Origin: Stutzerimonas stutzeri
GTDB taxonomy: Bacteria > Pseudomonadota > Gammaproteobacteria > Pseudomonadales > Pseudomonadaceae
Length of the DNA: 64,000 bases
Assembly (NCBI GenBank): GCA_019056435.1
Contig: CP077641.1
Span: 2,294,001 to 2,358,000 of the forward strand
Reading direction: 5' to 3'
Position numbers and translations under genes: made by a program. Numbering within the stretch: the stretch's first letter is position 1; each line of letters begins with the position of its first letter. Shown piece by piece: positions 1 to 9,434 of this stretch. The notes beneath the pieces are model-generated. The model worked only from the letters and a program-made list of their open reading frames with translations, was not told where the DNA came from and searched no databases.

Positions 1-1479
1 GGTACGGTCCGCGCCGGCGGCTTCGATCTGCTTGGCGATATCGTCATACATGGCATGCGAGACGATCAGGCCGCTGAAGCCCTTGCCACGCAGCTTGCGG
101 GTAGAAATGATCTTCGCCTCCGGATCGTTCATCGCCAGGATCACCGCCTTGACCTGATTCATCTCCAGGCTCTCCCAGAACATCTGATCCTCGGCATCGG
201 CGAACAGCACATGGCGGTCGTTCTCGCTGCTCTTCTTCACCGTGACCAGGTCCGAGTCGAGGCTGATCAGGCGCCAGCCCTGCGCCTTGAGATGATCGTA
301 GGCGGCGCGCCCGGTACGGCCCATGCCCATGACCAGAATCTGCGCGTCGCTGAGCGAAACGGGCTGTTCGTCCGGGTGGCGGATGTCACGCTCGAGCGGA
401 ATCAGGCGTTTGGCCAGGCGATCGTATAGCGGGTGCGAAATCCGGTTCAGTTGCGCCGAGATGACGAACGACAGCGCCACGGTGATCGCCAGCGGCGTCA
501 GCCATTGCGGCAGCACCACGCTGGCGACAATCAGGCCGAATTCGCTGTAGTTGGTCAGGCTCGAGGCGCTGAGAAAGGCGCTGCGCGCGCGCAGGCGGAA
601 CAGCAGGAAGAGGAAGAAGAACAGCGCGCCCTTGAGCGGCAGCAGCAGCGCCACCGCCCCTGCGAAGAGCATCGCATCCATGTCCGGCAGACCGCCGATG
701 CCGATCTGCAGGAAGAAGCCGACGAGGAAGACTTCCTTGATTGCCCATAGCGAGTTGGAAAGTTCGGTCGCGCGCTTGTGCTTGGCGAGCATCGCGCCGA
801 ACGCCAGGGCGCCCAGTTCCGAGCTGAGGCCGACATATTCGAAGCCCAGGCCGCCCGCGACCAGCGCCAGCATCAGGCCGAGCAGCACCATGAGTTCTTC
901 GTGACCGCTGTAGTCGAGCAGGCGGAACAGCAACGGGCGAAGCAGCGGCAAGAGAAACACCAGCAGGGCCCAGGCGGAGGGCACCTTGCCGCTGGCGATG
1001 CTCATCACCACCAGGGCAATCAGGTCCTGGATGATGAGCACGCCGATCGCGACGCGGCCATGGAAGGCGCGCAATTCGCGCTTGCCTTCGAGCACCTTGG
1101 CCGCCAGCACGGTGCTGGAAAATGACAGCGCGACCGCCAGCAGGAGGCTGTCGCGCCAACTGGTATCGAGAAAGAAGAAGATCGCCGGCAGCACGATCAG
1201 GCTGGAAATGCCGAAGTGCAGCAGGCTGCCGCCGATCACTTCGCGCCGCACCAGGTTGCTCAGCTTTAGCTTGAGCCCGACGGTGAAGAGCAACAGCAGC
1301 ACGCCGAGATGGGCAAGGTGGGCGAGGATTTCGCTGTCCCGTGGGCCAACGCCAATGCGGTCGCCAAAGGCTGCCAGGGCGAAGCCGGCACCCAGATAGC
1401 CGATCAGCGGCGGCAGGCCGATCGCGCGCGAGGCGAGCCCGAGCGCGAAGGCGAAGGCGATCCAGGTGGCTTCGATCAT
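1..1479 (-). CDS. Monovalent cation:proton antiporter-2 (KefB/YbaL-like), partial
   Basis: The minus-strand frame opens with ATG at 1479 and stays open to the left edge, so the C-terminus is missing (493 codons present). The N-terminal ~350 residues are a run of hydrophobic segments typical of the CPA2 Na+/K+:H+ exchanger domain. Near residue 380 a GMGRTGR motif starts a Rossmann-fold TrkA-N (RCK) nucleotide-binding domain. The family exchanges K+ or Na+ for H+ across the inner membrane, gated by NAD(H) or other ligands at the RCK domain. It lies 126 bases downstream of the urate permease on the same strand, but nothing shows a functional link. Family assignment is firm; substrate and subfamily are inferred. 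Confidence 0.85.
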   Translation of the reverse strand, partial: MIEATWIAFAFALGLASRAIGLPPLIGYLGAGFALAAFGDRIGVGPRDSEILAHLAHLGVLLLLFTVGLKLKLSNLVRREVIGGSLLHFGISSLIVLPAIFFFLDTSWRDSLLLAVALSFSSTVLAAKVLEGKRELRAFHGRVAIGVLIIQDLIALVVMSIASGKVPSAWALLVFLLPLLRPLLFRLLDYSGHEELMVLLGLMLALVAGGLGFEYVGLSSELGALAFGAMLAKHKRATELSNSLWAIKEVFLVGFFLQIGIGGLPDMDAMLFAGAVALLLPLKGALFFFLFLLFRLRARSAFLSASSLTNYSEFGLIVASVVLPQWLTPLAITVALSFVISAQLNRISHPLYDRLAKRLIPLERDIRHPDEQPVSLSDAQILVMGMGRTGRAAYDHLKAQGWRLISLDSDLVTVKKSSENDRHVLFADAEDQMFWESLEMNQVKAVILAMNDPEAKIISTRKLRGKGFSGLIVSHAMYDDIAKQIEAAGADRT

Positions 1480-1605
1480 GGGTCAGTTCTTCTCGGTTCG
1501 GCAGGCGGGCGCCGCATTTTAACGGGGGCGCGTGGCTTGTCGAGCATCGGGAAGAACGCCGGAGCGCGCGGAGCCCGCATGTGGCAGGCTCCGGTCGGGC
1601 GGCTG

Positions 1606-2955
1606 TCAGTGGTGCGCGGCACCCGTCAGTGCATGGCGTTCCGGGCCACCCAGTACATTGAACAGCAGGTTGAGTGTCACGGCGCTGAGAGTCGCCAGGG
1701 CGATGCCGCTATGGGTAATGGGCTCCATCCAGTGCGGCAGGTGGGCGAAAAACTCGGGCCGTACCACCGGCACCATCCCCAGGCCGATACTCACCGCGAC
1801 GAGCAACTGGTTGCGCCGGTCGCCGATATCGGCTTCCTGAAGGATCTTGATGCCCGTCGCGGCGACCATGCCGAACATGGCGATCCCGGCGCCGCCAAGC
1901 ACGGCCGCCGGAATCGAGGCCACGAGAAACGCCGCCTTGGGCAACAGGCTCAGGCTGATCAGCAGCAGCCCGGCAATGGCCGTGACGTAGCGGCTGCGCA
2001 CGCCAGTCATCTGCACCAGGCCGATGTTCTGCGCAAAAGACGAATGCGTGAAGGTGTTCATGAAACCGGCCAGGAAGGTCGCGCCGGCATCGCACAGCAG
2101 GCCGCGGCGCAGTTGGCGGGGGTCGACTTCCTGCCCGGTGATCTTGCCCAGCGCGAGAAACATGCCGGCCGATTCGACGAAGATGATCACCACCACCAGG
2201 CACATCGACAGAATGGGCGCGAGCAGGAATTGCGGCGCGCCGAAATGATTCGGCGTGACCACCTGGACCGCTGGCGCGGCGTCGAGTCCCGACAGGTCGA
2301 CCATGCCCAGGCTGCCTGCCAGCACGTAGCCCATGCCCATGCCGATCAAGACCGAGACATTGACCCAGAAACCGCGCAGGAACTGGTTGATCAGCAGGAT
2401 CACCGCCAGCACTGCCGCGGCCACGCCGAGATAGGGCAGGGCGCCGAACTGGCCCGTACCGCTGCCGCCGCCGGCCCAGTTCACCGCGACCGGGAACAAT
2501 GAAAGACCGATGGCGGTGATCACGGTACCCGTGACCAGCGGGGGAAACAGCCGCACGATCTTGCATACGAATGGCGCGATCAGCAGACCGAAGAAGCCTG
2601 CCGCGATGGTCGCGCCGAAAATGCCCGGCATGCCAACGCCGGGCATGCCGGCCATCACCACCATGCTGCTCACCGCGGCAAAGCTGGCACCCATCATGAC
2701 CGGCATGCGGATGCCCACCGGGCCGATGCCCATGGATTGCACGACCGTTGCGATGCCGGCTACGAGCAGGTCGGCATTGATCAGGAAGGCGATTTCCTCA
2801 CGTGACAGCCCGGCCGCCTGGCCCACGATCAGCGGGACGGCAACGGCCCCACCGTACATCAGCAGCACGTGCTGAACGCTCACCAGCAGCATTTGCAACA
2901 GGGGCAGTCGCGGTTCCCTGACGGGTGCGGTTTCCCGCTCGCTCACTTCGTTCAT
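1606..2955 (-). CDS. uacT: NCS2-family urate/xanthine permease (UacT-like)
   Basis: A 449-aa inner-membrane carrier of the nucleobase-cation symporter-2 family, expected to import urate (or xanthine) with protons. The protein is a succession of hydrophobic helices and contains the family motif SFAQNIGLVQMTGVRSRYVT near its second half. An upstream extension to 3099 is open but lacks family similarity; ATG at 2955 has a GAGGTG ribosome site 8 bases upstream, so that start is preferred. It is the most distal gene of the leftward run puuE-uraD-alc-allA-puuD-uacT, placing the importer with the urate oxidase that uses its substrate. Urate versus xanthine specificity is inferred from this context. 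Confidence 0.88.
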   Translation of the reverse strand: MNEVSERETAPVREPRLPLLQMLLVSVQHVLLMYGGAVAVPLIVGQAAGLSREEIAFLINADLLVAGIATVVQSMGIGPVGIRMPVMMGASFAAVSSMVVMAGMPGVGMPGIFGATIAAGFFGLLIAPFVCKIVRLFPPLVTGTVITAIGLSLFPVAVNWAGGGSGTGQFGALPYLGVAAAVLAVILLINQFLRGFWVNVSVLIGMGMGYVLAGSLGMVDLSGLDAAPAVQVVTPNHFGAPQFLLAPILSMCLVVVIIFVESAGMFLALGKITGQEVDPRQLRRGLLCDAGATFLAGFMNTFTHSSFAQNIGLVQMTGVRSRYVTAIAGLLLISLSLLPKAAFLVASIPAAVLGGAGIAMFGMVAATGIKILQEADIGDRRNQLLVAVSIGLGMVPVVRPEFFAHLPHWMEPITHSGIALATLSAVTLNLLFNVLGGPERHALTGAAHH

Positions 2956-3135
2956 GAAAAACACCTCGGACGCTTTTGTTATTGGAGGTCGCGATGGTCC
3001 CGCTGAACGTGCGGGGCCGGGTATAGGGTGCTCGGGTTCCGGCCAGGCCGGTGGTGTCGGGCGCGGTCTCGCCTGAACGTCATTCAGAAGGAAAGGCAAT
3101 GGCCGCGCTGGGAGCGGCGCGGCCAGCGGGCGCGA

Positions 3136-4407
3136 TCAATCGATCGGCGCGCCCTTGTCGATCCAGGCGCCGAGCAGGTCGCGCTCGTCCTGGGTCATGT
3201 TGGTCATGTTGCCCAGCGGCATGATCTGGCTGGCCACGGCTTGCGCATGGATCTTCGCGGCCTGCTGGCGGATCTGCTCGGGCGTGTCGAACATCACGCC
3301 CGCCGGCGCGGCGCTGAACAGCGGGCTGCTCGGCTGCGCCGCGTGGCACACCGTGCAGCGCTCGTCGATCACACGACGGACCTCGGCGAATTCGCCCTCG
3401 CCGGCTGGCGCTGGCGCGGCTTCTTGCTGCTCGTCCGGCGCCGTCGCGGCCTGTTGCGCCTCGATGCTCTGCTCGCGCGGGCTGGTCGGAGCGGCGTTGG
3501 GCACACCACCCTGGCGGTTCGGCGCGGTGACGAAGGCCAGGCAGATCATCCCGACCGCCGCGGCCGGCAGCGCCCAGGCGAAGCGGTTGCTGTCATGCCG
3601 GGTGTTGAAGTAGTGGCGTACCAGCACGGCCAGCACCGATATGCCGGCCAGGATCGCCCAGTTGTACTGACTGCCGTAGGTGCTCGGGAAGTGGTTGCTG
3701 ATCATGATGAACAGCACCGGCAGGGTGAAATAGTTGTTGTGCCGCGAGCGCAGCAGGCCCTTGGCCGGCAGCACCGGGTCGGGGGTGCGGTTCTGCTCGA
3801 TCGCAGCGACCAGCGCGCGCTGCGCCGGCATGATGATGCGGAACACGTTGCCGACCATGATGGTGCCGATCAGCGCGCCGGTGTGGATGTAGGCGGCGCG
3901 ACCGCTGAATACCTGCGAATAGGCCCAGGCGGCAAAGATCACCAGGACGAACAGCACCAGGCCGAGCAGCGCGGGCTGCTTGCCGAGCGGCGAGTCGCAG
4001 AGCAGGTCATAGACGAACCAGCCGACGATCAGCGAGCCGAAGCCGATGGCGATCGCCATGGCCGGGGTCAGGTCGCTGCCGGGTGCGATCAGATAGAGGG
4101 TGGGGTTCAGGTAGTAGACCACCATCAGCAGGGCCACGCCCGACAGCCAGGTGGTATAGGCCTCCCACTTGAACCAGTGCAGGTTCTCCGGCATCCGGGG
4201 TGGGGCGAGCTTGTACTTCTCCAGGTGGTAGATGCCGCCGCCGTGAATCGCCCAGAGATCGCCCGAGAGACCATCACGTGGGTTGGCGCGGTTGAGGTTG
4301 TTTTCCAGCCAGACGAAATAGAACGAGGCACCGATCCAGGCGATGCCGACGATCATGTGAATCCAGCGAATAGTAAGGTTCAGCCATTCGGTCAGATGTG
4401 CTTCCAC
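3136..4407 (-). CDS. puuD: Membrane-bound urate hydroxylase with C-terminal cytochrome c
   Basis: This 423-aa protein converts urate to 5-hydroxyisourate at the inner membrane and passes electrons to its own cytochrome c rather than making H2O2. Residues ~1-300 are the multi-helix DUF989/urate-oxidase N domain (starts MEAHLTEWLNLTIRW). After a Gln/Ala/Pro-rich linker there is a c-type haem motif CTVCH at about residue 351, with a plausible Met ligand in MPLGNMT. A GTG at 4425 is also in frame, but GTG at 4407 follows an AGAGGTA ribosome site and gives the N-terminus usual for the family. It lies between allA and uacT, all transcribed leftwards. Confidence 0.93.
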   Translation of the reverse strand: MEAHLTEWLNLTIRWIHMIVGIAWIGASFYFVWLENNLNRANPRDGLSGDLWAIHGGGIYHLEKYKLAPPRMPENLHWFKWEAYTTWLSGVALLMVVYYLNPTLYLIAPGSDLTPAMAIAIGFGSLIVGWFVYDLLCDSPLGKQPALLGLVLFVLVIFAAWAYSQVFSGRAAYIHTGALIGTIMVGNVFRIIMPAQRALVAAIEQNRTPDPVLPAKGLLRSRHNNYFTLPVLFIMISNHFPSTYGSQYNWAILAGISVLAVLVRHYFNTRHDSNRFAWALPAAAVGMICLAFVTAPNRQGGVPNAAPTSPREQSIEAQQAATAPDEQQEAAPAPAGEGEFAEVRRVIDERCTVCHAAQPSSPLFSAAPAGVMFDTPEQIRQQAAKIHAQAVASQIMPLGNMTNMTQDERDLLGAWIDKGAPID

Positions 4408-4556
4408 GATAGTTACCTCTTGCACGGCTGGCGGACCAACCGCTGTTTCTTCTTATTCGACTCGTCGCAAGTGTCCGGCTTGTCAGCAGCACGCATGGCG
4501 GTATCGGCTGAGCACGGCAGCCGCGTCGGCGATGGCCTCGTTGATCGGTCGGTCGC

Positions 4557-5069
4557 TTACTTGGAGTCCCGGTGGGGGTCGAGGAGAACCAGCTCATCCT
4601 CGGTGAAAAAATGCTCGTCGCAGTTGTTGCCAGAACCGCTGCGATCGACCACCAGGAATTCATCCCGCTTTTCGATCGTCAGCACCGGGTGGTGCCAGAC
4701 GCCGCGGTGGTAATTGACGCCCTGCCTGCCGTTGCTGCGAAAGGCGCGGACGTGGCCCGGTACAGGTGCATCGCCAAGTGGCGCGACCACGACCAGAAAG
4801 GGGTTGCCGAGCAGCGGGATAAAGGCCTGGCTGCCCAGCGGATGACGTTCGAGCATGCGGATGACCAGCGGCATTTCCAGCGCCTCGGCGGCGAAGATGC
4901 TGATGATCGCCTGATCTTCGGGCGCGGCGGTCTCGACCGTGGCCAGCTTGTGATAGCGGCGGGTCGAGCCGTTGTTGATCATGAAGTAGTCGCTGCCTTC
5001 GGTCTCGATGACGTCGCCGAAGGGGGCGAAGGCTTCCTTGGTCAGTGGCTCGATGGTCAGGGTGCGCAT
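4557..5069 (-). CDS. allA: Ureidoglycolate lyase
   Basis: A 170-aa cytosolic cupin-like enzyme splitting ureidoglycolate into glyoxylate and urea, the last step of allantoin breakdown. Family features are MRTLTIEPLTKEAFAPFGDVIE at the start (shown only to residue 22 in part: MRTLTIEPLTKEAFAPFGDV), the FIPLLGNPFLVVVAP core and the NYHRGVWHHPVL segment that carries conserved histidines. Length matches the family. It sits between allantoicase, which makes its substrate, and puuD. The 127 bases between it and puuD show no gene or clear signal. Confidence 0.93.
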   Translation of the reverse strand: MRTLTIEPLTKEAFAPFGDVIETEGSDYFMINNGSTRRYHKLATVETAAPEDQAIISIFAAEALEMPLVIRMLERHPLGSQAFIPLLGNPFLVVVAPLGDAPVPGHVRAFRSNGRQGVNYHRGVWHHPVLTIEKRDEFLVVDRSGSGNNCDEHFFTEDELVLLDPHRDSK

Positions 5070-5120
5070 GGTGTGCTCGTTCAGTTAGTGGATGCTTTTC
5101 GTTGTTCGCGTGGGTTTGCT

Positions 5121-5224
5121 CCCCTCACCTAACCCTCTCCCCCGGAGGGGAGAGGGGACTGGCGCGGAGAAACGGCTAACCTCGTTCCTCCCTCTCCCCT
5201 TGGGGAGAGGGCCGGGGTGAGGGG
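5121..5224. repeat. Interspersed nested inverted-repeat element between allA and alc
   Basis: The outer arms CCCCTCACC (5121-5129) and GGTGAGGGG (5216-5224) are exact complements. Inside lie two hairpins: CCTCTCC...GGAGAGG around 5134-5155 and CCTCTCCCC-tt-GGGGAGAGG around 5191-5210. This double-hairpin cruciform resembles the repetitive extragenic elements scattered in Pseudomonas and related genomes. It lies inside the purine operon and could stabilise or attenuate the transcript between alc and allA; that role is inference. Confidence 0.8.
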
Positions 5225-5237
5225 CCAATCCCGCTCC

Positions 5238-6233
5238 TTACTTCACCACCTTGCCAAACAACCGCAGCCGGCTGACGCCGCCGTCCGGGAAGATGTTCAG
5301 GCGAACGTGGGTGATCGGGCCGAGCTTGGCGATCTGCTCGCTGAACTCGTGTTCGGCGTGCATCGACAGCTTCTGGCTCGGCAGCAGCTCGCGCCAGAAC
5401 AGGCTCTGGGTCTCGATCTGGCTGTCGGTGCCGCCTTTGACGTAAGCCGCCTGGATCGAGCAGCTGTCCGGGTAGTTGCCCTTGAAGTGCAGGGTGTCGA
5501 CGACGATGCGCTCGATCTCGCCCGGATGGCCGAGGGCGACGATCACCCAGTCATTGCCCGGGGTACGGCGGCGGGCGGTTTCCCAACCGTCGCCCATGTT
5601 CTCGCCACGGTTCGGATTGAGGATGTTGCTCATGCGCCCGAAGTGCTCGTCCGAGCAGGCCAGTGCGCGGCCGCCATTCAGCGCCGCCGCCAGGTCGACC
5701 TGCTCGTTGTCGCCGACGCTGCTCCAGTCGCGGTACGGAATGCCGTGCACGCGCAGGCGGGCGACGCCGCCGTCCGGGTAGATGTTGAAGCGCAGGTGGC
5801 TGACCGGCTTGTCGAAGGCGATCTCGTGGTAGTGGTGGCTGTTGCCCTGCAGCTCGACGGCCGGGAGGATTTCGGTCCAGATGGTGTCGTCGCTCGGGTC
5901 GCCGTCGGCGACGAAGCAGGCTTCCAGCGAGGCCGACGGCGGGTAGTTGCCGGTGAAGTGGCTGGTGTCGATGTCCACGCCCTTGATCCAGCCCGGTACG
6001 CCGAGGCGGATCACCGCATGGTCGTAACCTTCGAAGCGCTTGCGGCGCGACTCCCAGCCGTCCATCCACTTGCCGTTGTCATCGAACACGCCCTCCTTCC
6101 ATACGGCCGGCGTCGGCTGGAACAGCCGGTTGACGTCGGCGAACCAGTCGTCCGTGACGGAAATGGCGCGGGTGCCCAGACGGGCATCGGCCAGGTTGAC
6201 GTATTTCTCGAAGGGTACGGCGTAAGCTTTCAT
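5238..6233 (-). CDS. alc: Allantoicase
   Basis: A 331-aa cytosolic hydrolase converting allantoate to ureidoglycolate and urea. It contains the family's internal duplication: two allantoicase repeats, each ending in a near-identical motif, [17 protein letters not shown] in the first and [17 protein letters not shown] at the C-terminus. Length is normal. It follows uraD by 78 bases and precedes allA, which takes its product, on the same strand. Confidence 0.94.
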   Translation of the reverse strand: MKAYAVPFEKYVNLADARLGTRAISVTDDWFADVNRLFQPTPAVWKEGVFDDNGKWMDGWESRRKRFEGYDHAVIRLGVPGWIKGVDIDTSHFTGNYPPSASLEACFVADGDPSDDTIWTEILPAVELQGNSHHYHEIAFDKPVSHLRFNIYPDGGVARLRVHGIPYRDWSSVGDNEQVDLAAALNGGRALACSDEHFGRMSNILNPNRGENMGDGWETARRRTPGNDWVIVALGHPGEIERIVVDTLHFKGNYPDSCSIQAAYVKGGTDSQIETQSLFWRELLPSQKLSMHAEHEFSEQIAKLGPITHVRLNIFPDGGVSRLRLFGKVVK

Positions 6234-6311
6234 CGCGATCTGCCTTGAATTGAGTGGAGCGGTTTCTGCCTTTATTGCCTGTGTTGCGGTGTTGCCTGTT
6301 TCCCGTTCCGG

Positions 6312-6830
6312 CTACATGGCCTGCAGGCGGAACAGGGCGATCTTGTTGATCTCCGCCAGCGCCCGGGCGAACTCCTGCTCGGGCTCGTTGTGGATGCGCT
6401 CCTCGAACGCGGCGAGGATCTGGTGCCGGTCGCTGCCCTTGACCGCCATGATGAAGGGGAAGCCGAATTTCGCCTTGTAGGCGTCGTTGAGTTCGGTGAA
6501 ACGGGCGAACTCTTCCGGTGTGCATTCATGAATGCCGGCACCGGCCTGCTCGGAGGTGCTCGATGCGGTCAGCTCGCCGCGGATGGCGGCCTTGCCGGCC
6601 AGGTCCGGGTGCGCATTGACCAGCGCCAGTTGGGTGTCGTGGTCGGCGGCGAGCATCGCCTGAGACAGGCGGGTGTGCATCACCTCGACGTAGTCCAGCG
6701 TCTCGTCGACGCCGGCGCCATAGACCGTCTCGGCGACCCAGGGCGAATGCTCGTAGACATCGGCGAAGGCGGCGACGAAGGCGTCGCGGTCGAGGGTCGA
6801 GGGCTTGATCGTCTTGAACGGGGTCATCAA
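6312..6830 (-). CDS. uraD: OHCU decarboxylase
   Basis: A 172-aa cytosolic enzyme that decarboxylates 2-oxo-4-hydroxy-4-carboxy-5-ureidoimidazoline to S-allantoin. Family motifs are visible: NAHPDLAGKAAIRGELTASS and FGFPFIMAVKG. Its ATG (6830) overlaps the puuE stop (6827-6829), the usual sign of translational coupling, so it is the second gene of the leftward puuE operon. Confidence 0.94.
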   Translation of the reverse strand: MMTPFKTIKPSTLDRDAFVAAFADVYEHSPWVAETVYGAGVDETLDYVEVMHTRLSQAMLAADHDTQLALVNAHPDLAGKAAIRGELTASSTSEQAGAGIHECTPEEFARFTELNDAYKAKFGFPFIMAVKGSDRHQILAAFEERIHNEPEQEFARALAEINKIALFRLQAM

Positions 6831-7757
6831 TTGCGCTCCGCGGTCATGGGGTGGGTGGCGTGCCAGTGCCGGGCGATATCGACGCGGCGGGCGAACCAGA
6901 CCTTGTCATGCCCCTTGGCGTACTCGATGAAGCGCTGCAGCGCCGCCAGGCGAGCGGGGCGACCCAGTAGGCGACAGTGCATGCCAATGGACAGCATTTT
7001 CGGCGCACCTTCGCAGCCTTCTGCATAGAGCACGTCGAAGGCGTCCTTCAGGTACTGGTAGAAGTCGTCGCCCTTGTTGAAACCCTGCACCTGGGTGAAG
7101 CGCATGTCGTTGGTGTCCAGCGTATAGGGAATCACCAGGTGCGGCTTGACGGGGGTGGACTCGGGGTCCCAGTAGGGCAGGTCGTCGTCGTAGGTGTCCG
7201 AGTCGTAGAGGAAGCCGCCTTCCTCGCGCACCAGGCGCCGGGTGTTGGGGCTGGTGCGGCCGGTGTACCAGCCCAGCGGGCGCTCGCCGGTGAGCTCGGT
7301 GAGGAGGCGGATGGCCTCCTGCATATGCTCCCGTTCCTGGTTTTCGTCCATGTACTGGTAGTCGATCCAGCGATAGCCATGGCTGCAGATCTCGTGGCCA
7401 TCGGCGACCATCGCCTTGATGACCTCCGGATGGCGCTGCGCGGCCATGGCCACGGCAAAGATGGTCAGCGGTATGTCGTGGCGCTTGAACAGCTTGAGCA
7501 GGCGCCAGACCCCGGCGCGGCTGCCGTACTCGTAGAGCGACTCCATGCTCATGTTGCGCACGCCCTGCAAGGGGTTGCGCCGCGACCATCTCGGAGAGGA
7601 AGGCTTCGGATTCCTTGTCGCCATGCAGCACGCTGCGCTCGCCACCTTCCTCGTAGTTCAGCACGAAGGACAGGGCGATACGGGCGTCGCCCGGCCATTG
7701 CGGATGGGGCGGGTTCTCGGCGTAGCCGATAAGGTCACGAGGGTAGTCGGCGCTCAT
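6827..7757 (-). CDS. puuE: Allantoinase PuuE (frame broken at 7571-7574)
   Basis: A metal-independent NodB/polysaccharide-deacetylase-type allantoinase hydrolysing allantoin to allantoate, ~309 aa when repaired. The first part runs from ATG 7757 (MSADYPRDLIGYAENPPHP; AAGGA site upstream) through LNYEEGGERSVLHGD. The rest is in another frame from QGVRNMSMESLYEYG to the end, including HGYRWIDYQYM and the WYTGRTSPNTR segment. The switch sits at a run of four G (7571-7574, plus strand) where three would keep the frame. It is the promoter-proximal gene of the urate-to-glyoxylate operon, with a TTGTATACAA palindrome 57 bases upstream. The break is probably a sequence error. Confidence 0.9.
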
Positions 7758-7813
7758 TGTCGTTCCTTGTTCGAACCGGATTGCCGCCAGGATGCGGCAG
7801 CTGTGTGGCTTGA

Positions 7814-7823
7814 TTGTATACAA
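7814..7823. promoter_or_regulatory. TTGTATACAA operator upstream of puuE
   Basis: A perfect 10-bp palindrome in the AT-rich puuE-uraH divergent region. The same pattern (TTGTRYACAA) recurs at 7981, 10909 and 11030, only beside purine genes and the GntR gene. GntR-family regulators typically bind short GT-N-AC-centred palindromes, so this is the likely operator of the GntR protein at 11140. Confidence 0.65.
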
Positions 7824-7980
7824 AATGATTTTCGATTTGTAAATCTAAACCCCGTAAATAATTCAGAGGCCAACGAAAAATAGCCTGCCTGGTGTCGTCC
7901 TCACACACCAGTGGCCTGCTGCCAGGCGGCTGCTCGGTTTTTGGCGAGCAGAAAGCGGGCCAGAAGGCTTGTGGCTAAAC

Positions 7981-7990
7981 TTGTGTACAA
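7981..7990. promoter_or_regulatory. TTGTGTACAA operator upstream of uraH
   Basis: Second member of the TTGTRYACAA family, 167 bases from the puuE site and about 110 bases before the uraH start. The 7758-8100 interval between the divergent genes has no coding frame of its own; these two palindromes are its main structure. Two sites could allow cooperative repression of both divergent units. Confidence 0.6.
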
Positions 7991-8100
7991 TTTTTTAGGA
8001 AACTGTCTTTAGTTTTTTGCGCGAGGTGCTATGCTCCTGCCAAGACATCCACCACACACGAGGAGGCAGGCAGGGCGGCAGGTCCGTCATGCTGGAACCT

Positions 8101-8454
8101 ATGGGACGTTTGACCACACACGTACTGGATGCCGCCCACGGTTGCCCGGGCAGTGATATCCGCATCGAGCTCTATCGCGTCGACGGCGATCGCCTTGAGC
8201 TGATCACCACGCGCCAGACCAATGATGATGGCCGTTGCGATTCGCCCCTGCTGGAAGGCGATGCCTACCGCTCCGGCGTCTATCAGCTGCAGTTTTCGGC
8301 CGGTGACTACTACCGCCGCCGCGGCGTGTCGCTGGCTGAGCCGGCATTTCTGGATGTCGTGGTGCTGCGGTTCGGCATCAGCGCCGAGCAGGATCACTAC
8401 CACGTGCCGTTGTTGATTTCTCCGTATAGCTATTCGACCTACCGGGGTAGCTAG
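8101..8454 (+). CDS. uraH: 5-hydroxyisourate hydrolase (transthyretin-like)
   Basis: A 117-aa transthyretin-related hydrolase converting 5-hydroxyisourate, the PuuD product, to OHCU. It shows the N-terminal signature LTTHVLDAAHGCPG and the C-terminal YSTYRGS tetrapeptide signature of the family. ATG 8101 gives the standard N-terminus MGRLTTHV; an in-frame ATG at 8089 is possible, and the AGGAGG at 8061 is too far from either to decide. It is divergent from puuE and followed by a strong terminator. Confidence 0.92.
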   Translation: MGRLTTHVLDAAHGCPGSDIRIELYRVDGDRLELITTRQTNDDGRCDSPLLEGDAYRSGVYQLQFSAGDYYRRRGVSLAEPAFLDVVVLRFGISAEQDHYHVPLLISPYSYSTYRGS

Positions 8455-8496
8455 TCGTTTTTTCCCTTCAGTGCTGACTCTACTGGAGTCCCTTTG

Positions 8497-8519
8497 CCCG
8501 CCGTAATGGCGGGTTTTTT
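8497..8519 (+). terminator. Rho-independent terminator after uraH
   Basis: Stem CCCGCC (8497-8502) with GGCGGG (8508-8513), a 5-nt loop and then six T. It lies 43 bases after the uraH stop, so uraH is a single-gene unit. Confidence 0.85.
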
Positions 8520-8644
8520 ATAGGGTGGGTTTTGACTCGCGTGTGGCGCTTGAGGCGATAGTCCGGGTCTGGCGCCAGGCACCTGTGACGCAAGGTTCGC
8601 GAGATGGCAACGCGTTACGGCAGGCACCATGTGCGCGCCACACC

Positions 8645-8672
8645 GGTGGAAAACGCTGCACGGTTTTCCACC
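8645..8672. repeat. GGTGGAAAAC/GTTTTCCACC inverted repeat
   Basis: Perfect 10-bp arms (8645-8654 and 8663-8672) around an 8-nt loop in the 220-base gap between uraH and the LysE gene, which otherwise shows nothing. A relative, GGTGGACAA/TTGTCCACC, lies at 16932-16957, suggesting a REP-like interspersed family. Confidence 0.6.
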
Positions 8673-8743
8673 CGTGCTCATCCCGACAAGGTGACACGCC
8701 GTGATGCAGGAGTCGCCGAAGACGGCGCAAGCCGGTGCCCCCC

Positions 8744-9370
8744 TCAGCGACTCATCAACGAAACCGCCCCTGCGCCCCCGAACAGTGCCGCGCTCGTCCG
8801 GTTGAACCACACATGCCCCTTCCCGGTGCGCAGGTAACGCGCCGCGCCCTGCGCGCCCAGCCCATAGGCCAGCTTGCAGCACAGGTCGAGCACCGCCCAG
8901 GTGGCGACCATGATCAGCAGCTGCGGCAGCAACGGCTGTTCCGCATTGAGAAACTGCGGCAGAAAGGCGGCGAAGAAGAGGATGTCCTTTGGATTGCTGC
9001 CGCCGAGCAGAAAGGCCTGCCCGAACAGGCGCCCGAACCGCGGCGCTGACGCTGGGCCATCGACCTCGCGCCCAACCGGTGCGCGACGTGCCTCTTGCCA
9101 GCTCTGCCAGGCGAGGTAGAACAGGTACAGCGCACCGACCAGCTTGAGCGTGCTGAAAAGCCGCTCCGAGGCCAGCAGGATGGCGCCAAGCCCCAGTGCC
9201 GAGGCGCTGAGCAGGAGAATGGAGGCCGTCACCCCGCCGAGAAACGCCGGCCACGAGCGGCGAACCCCATGGTTCAGGCTGTTGCTGATCATCAGCAGCG
9301 ACAGCGGTCCGGGGATCAGGATCACCACCAGCGCCGCGCTCGCATACAACAACCAGGTTTCCAGACTCAT
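8744..9370 (-). CDS. LysE/RhtB-family amino acid exporter
   Basis: A 208-aa inner-membrane protein with about six hydrophobic segments and the LysE family N-terminal pattern VVILIPGPLSLLMISNSLNHG. The family exports amino acids such as threonine, homoserine or lysine; the substrate cannot be read from sequence. A GTG at 9373 is in frame one codon earlier, but ATG 9370 has a GGGAGG site 6 bases upstream. It sits between purine genes with no evident metabolic link. Confidence 0.85.
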   Translation of the reverse strand: MSLETWLLYASAALVVILIPGPLSLLMISNSLNHGVRRSWPAFLGGVTASILLLSASALGLGAILLASERLFSTLKLVGALYLFYLAWQSWQEARRAPVGREVDGPASAPRFGRLFGQAFLLGGSNPKDILFFAAFLPQFLNAEQPLLPQLLIMVATWAVLDLCCKLAYGLGAQGAARYLRTGKGHVWFNRTSAALFGGAGAVSLMSR

Positions 9371-9390
9371 CACACCCTCCCGAGAAACAG

Positions 9391-9417
9391 AAAAGCCCCG
9401 CCGCGGCGCGACGGGGC
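9391..9417 (-). terminator. Terminator downstream of the AzgA-type permease
   Basis: On the minus strand GCCCCG pairs with CGGGGC (9412-9417 with 9395-9400) around a GC-rich loop and is followed by TTTT. It lies 18 bases past the permease stop and just upstream of the LysE start, separating the two genes. Confidence 0.7.
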
Positions 9418-9434
9418 GGTGATGCGCGCCTCGC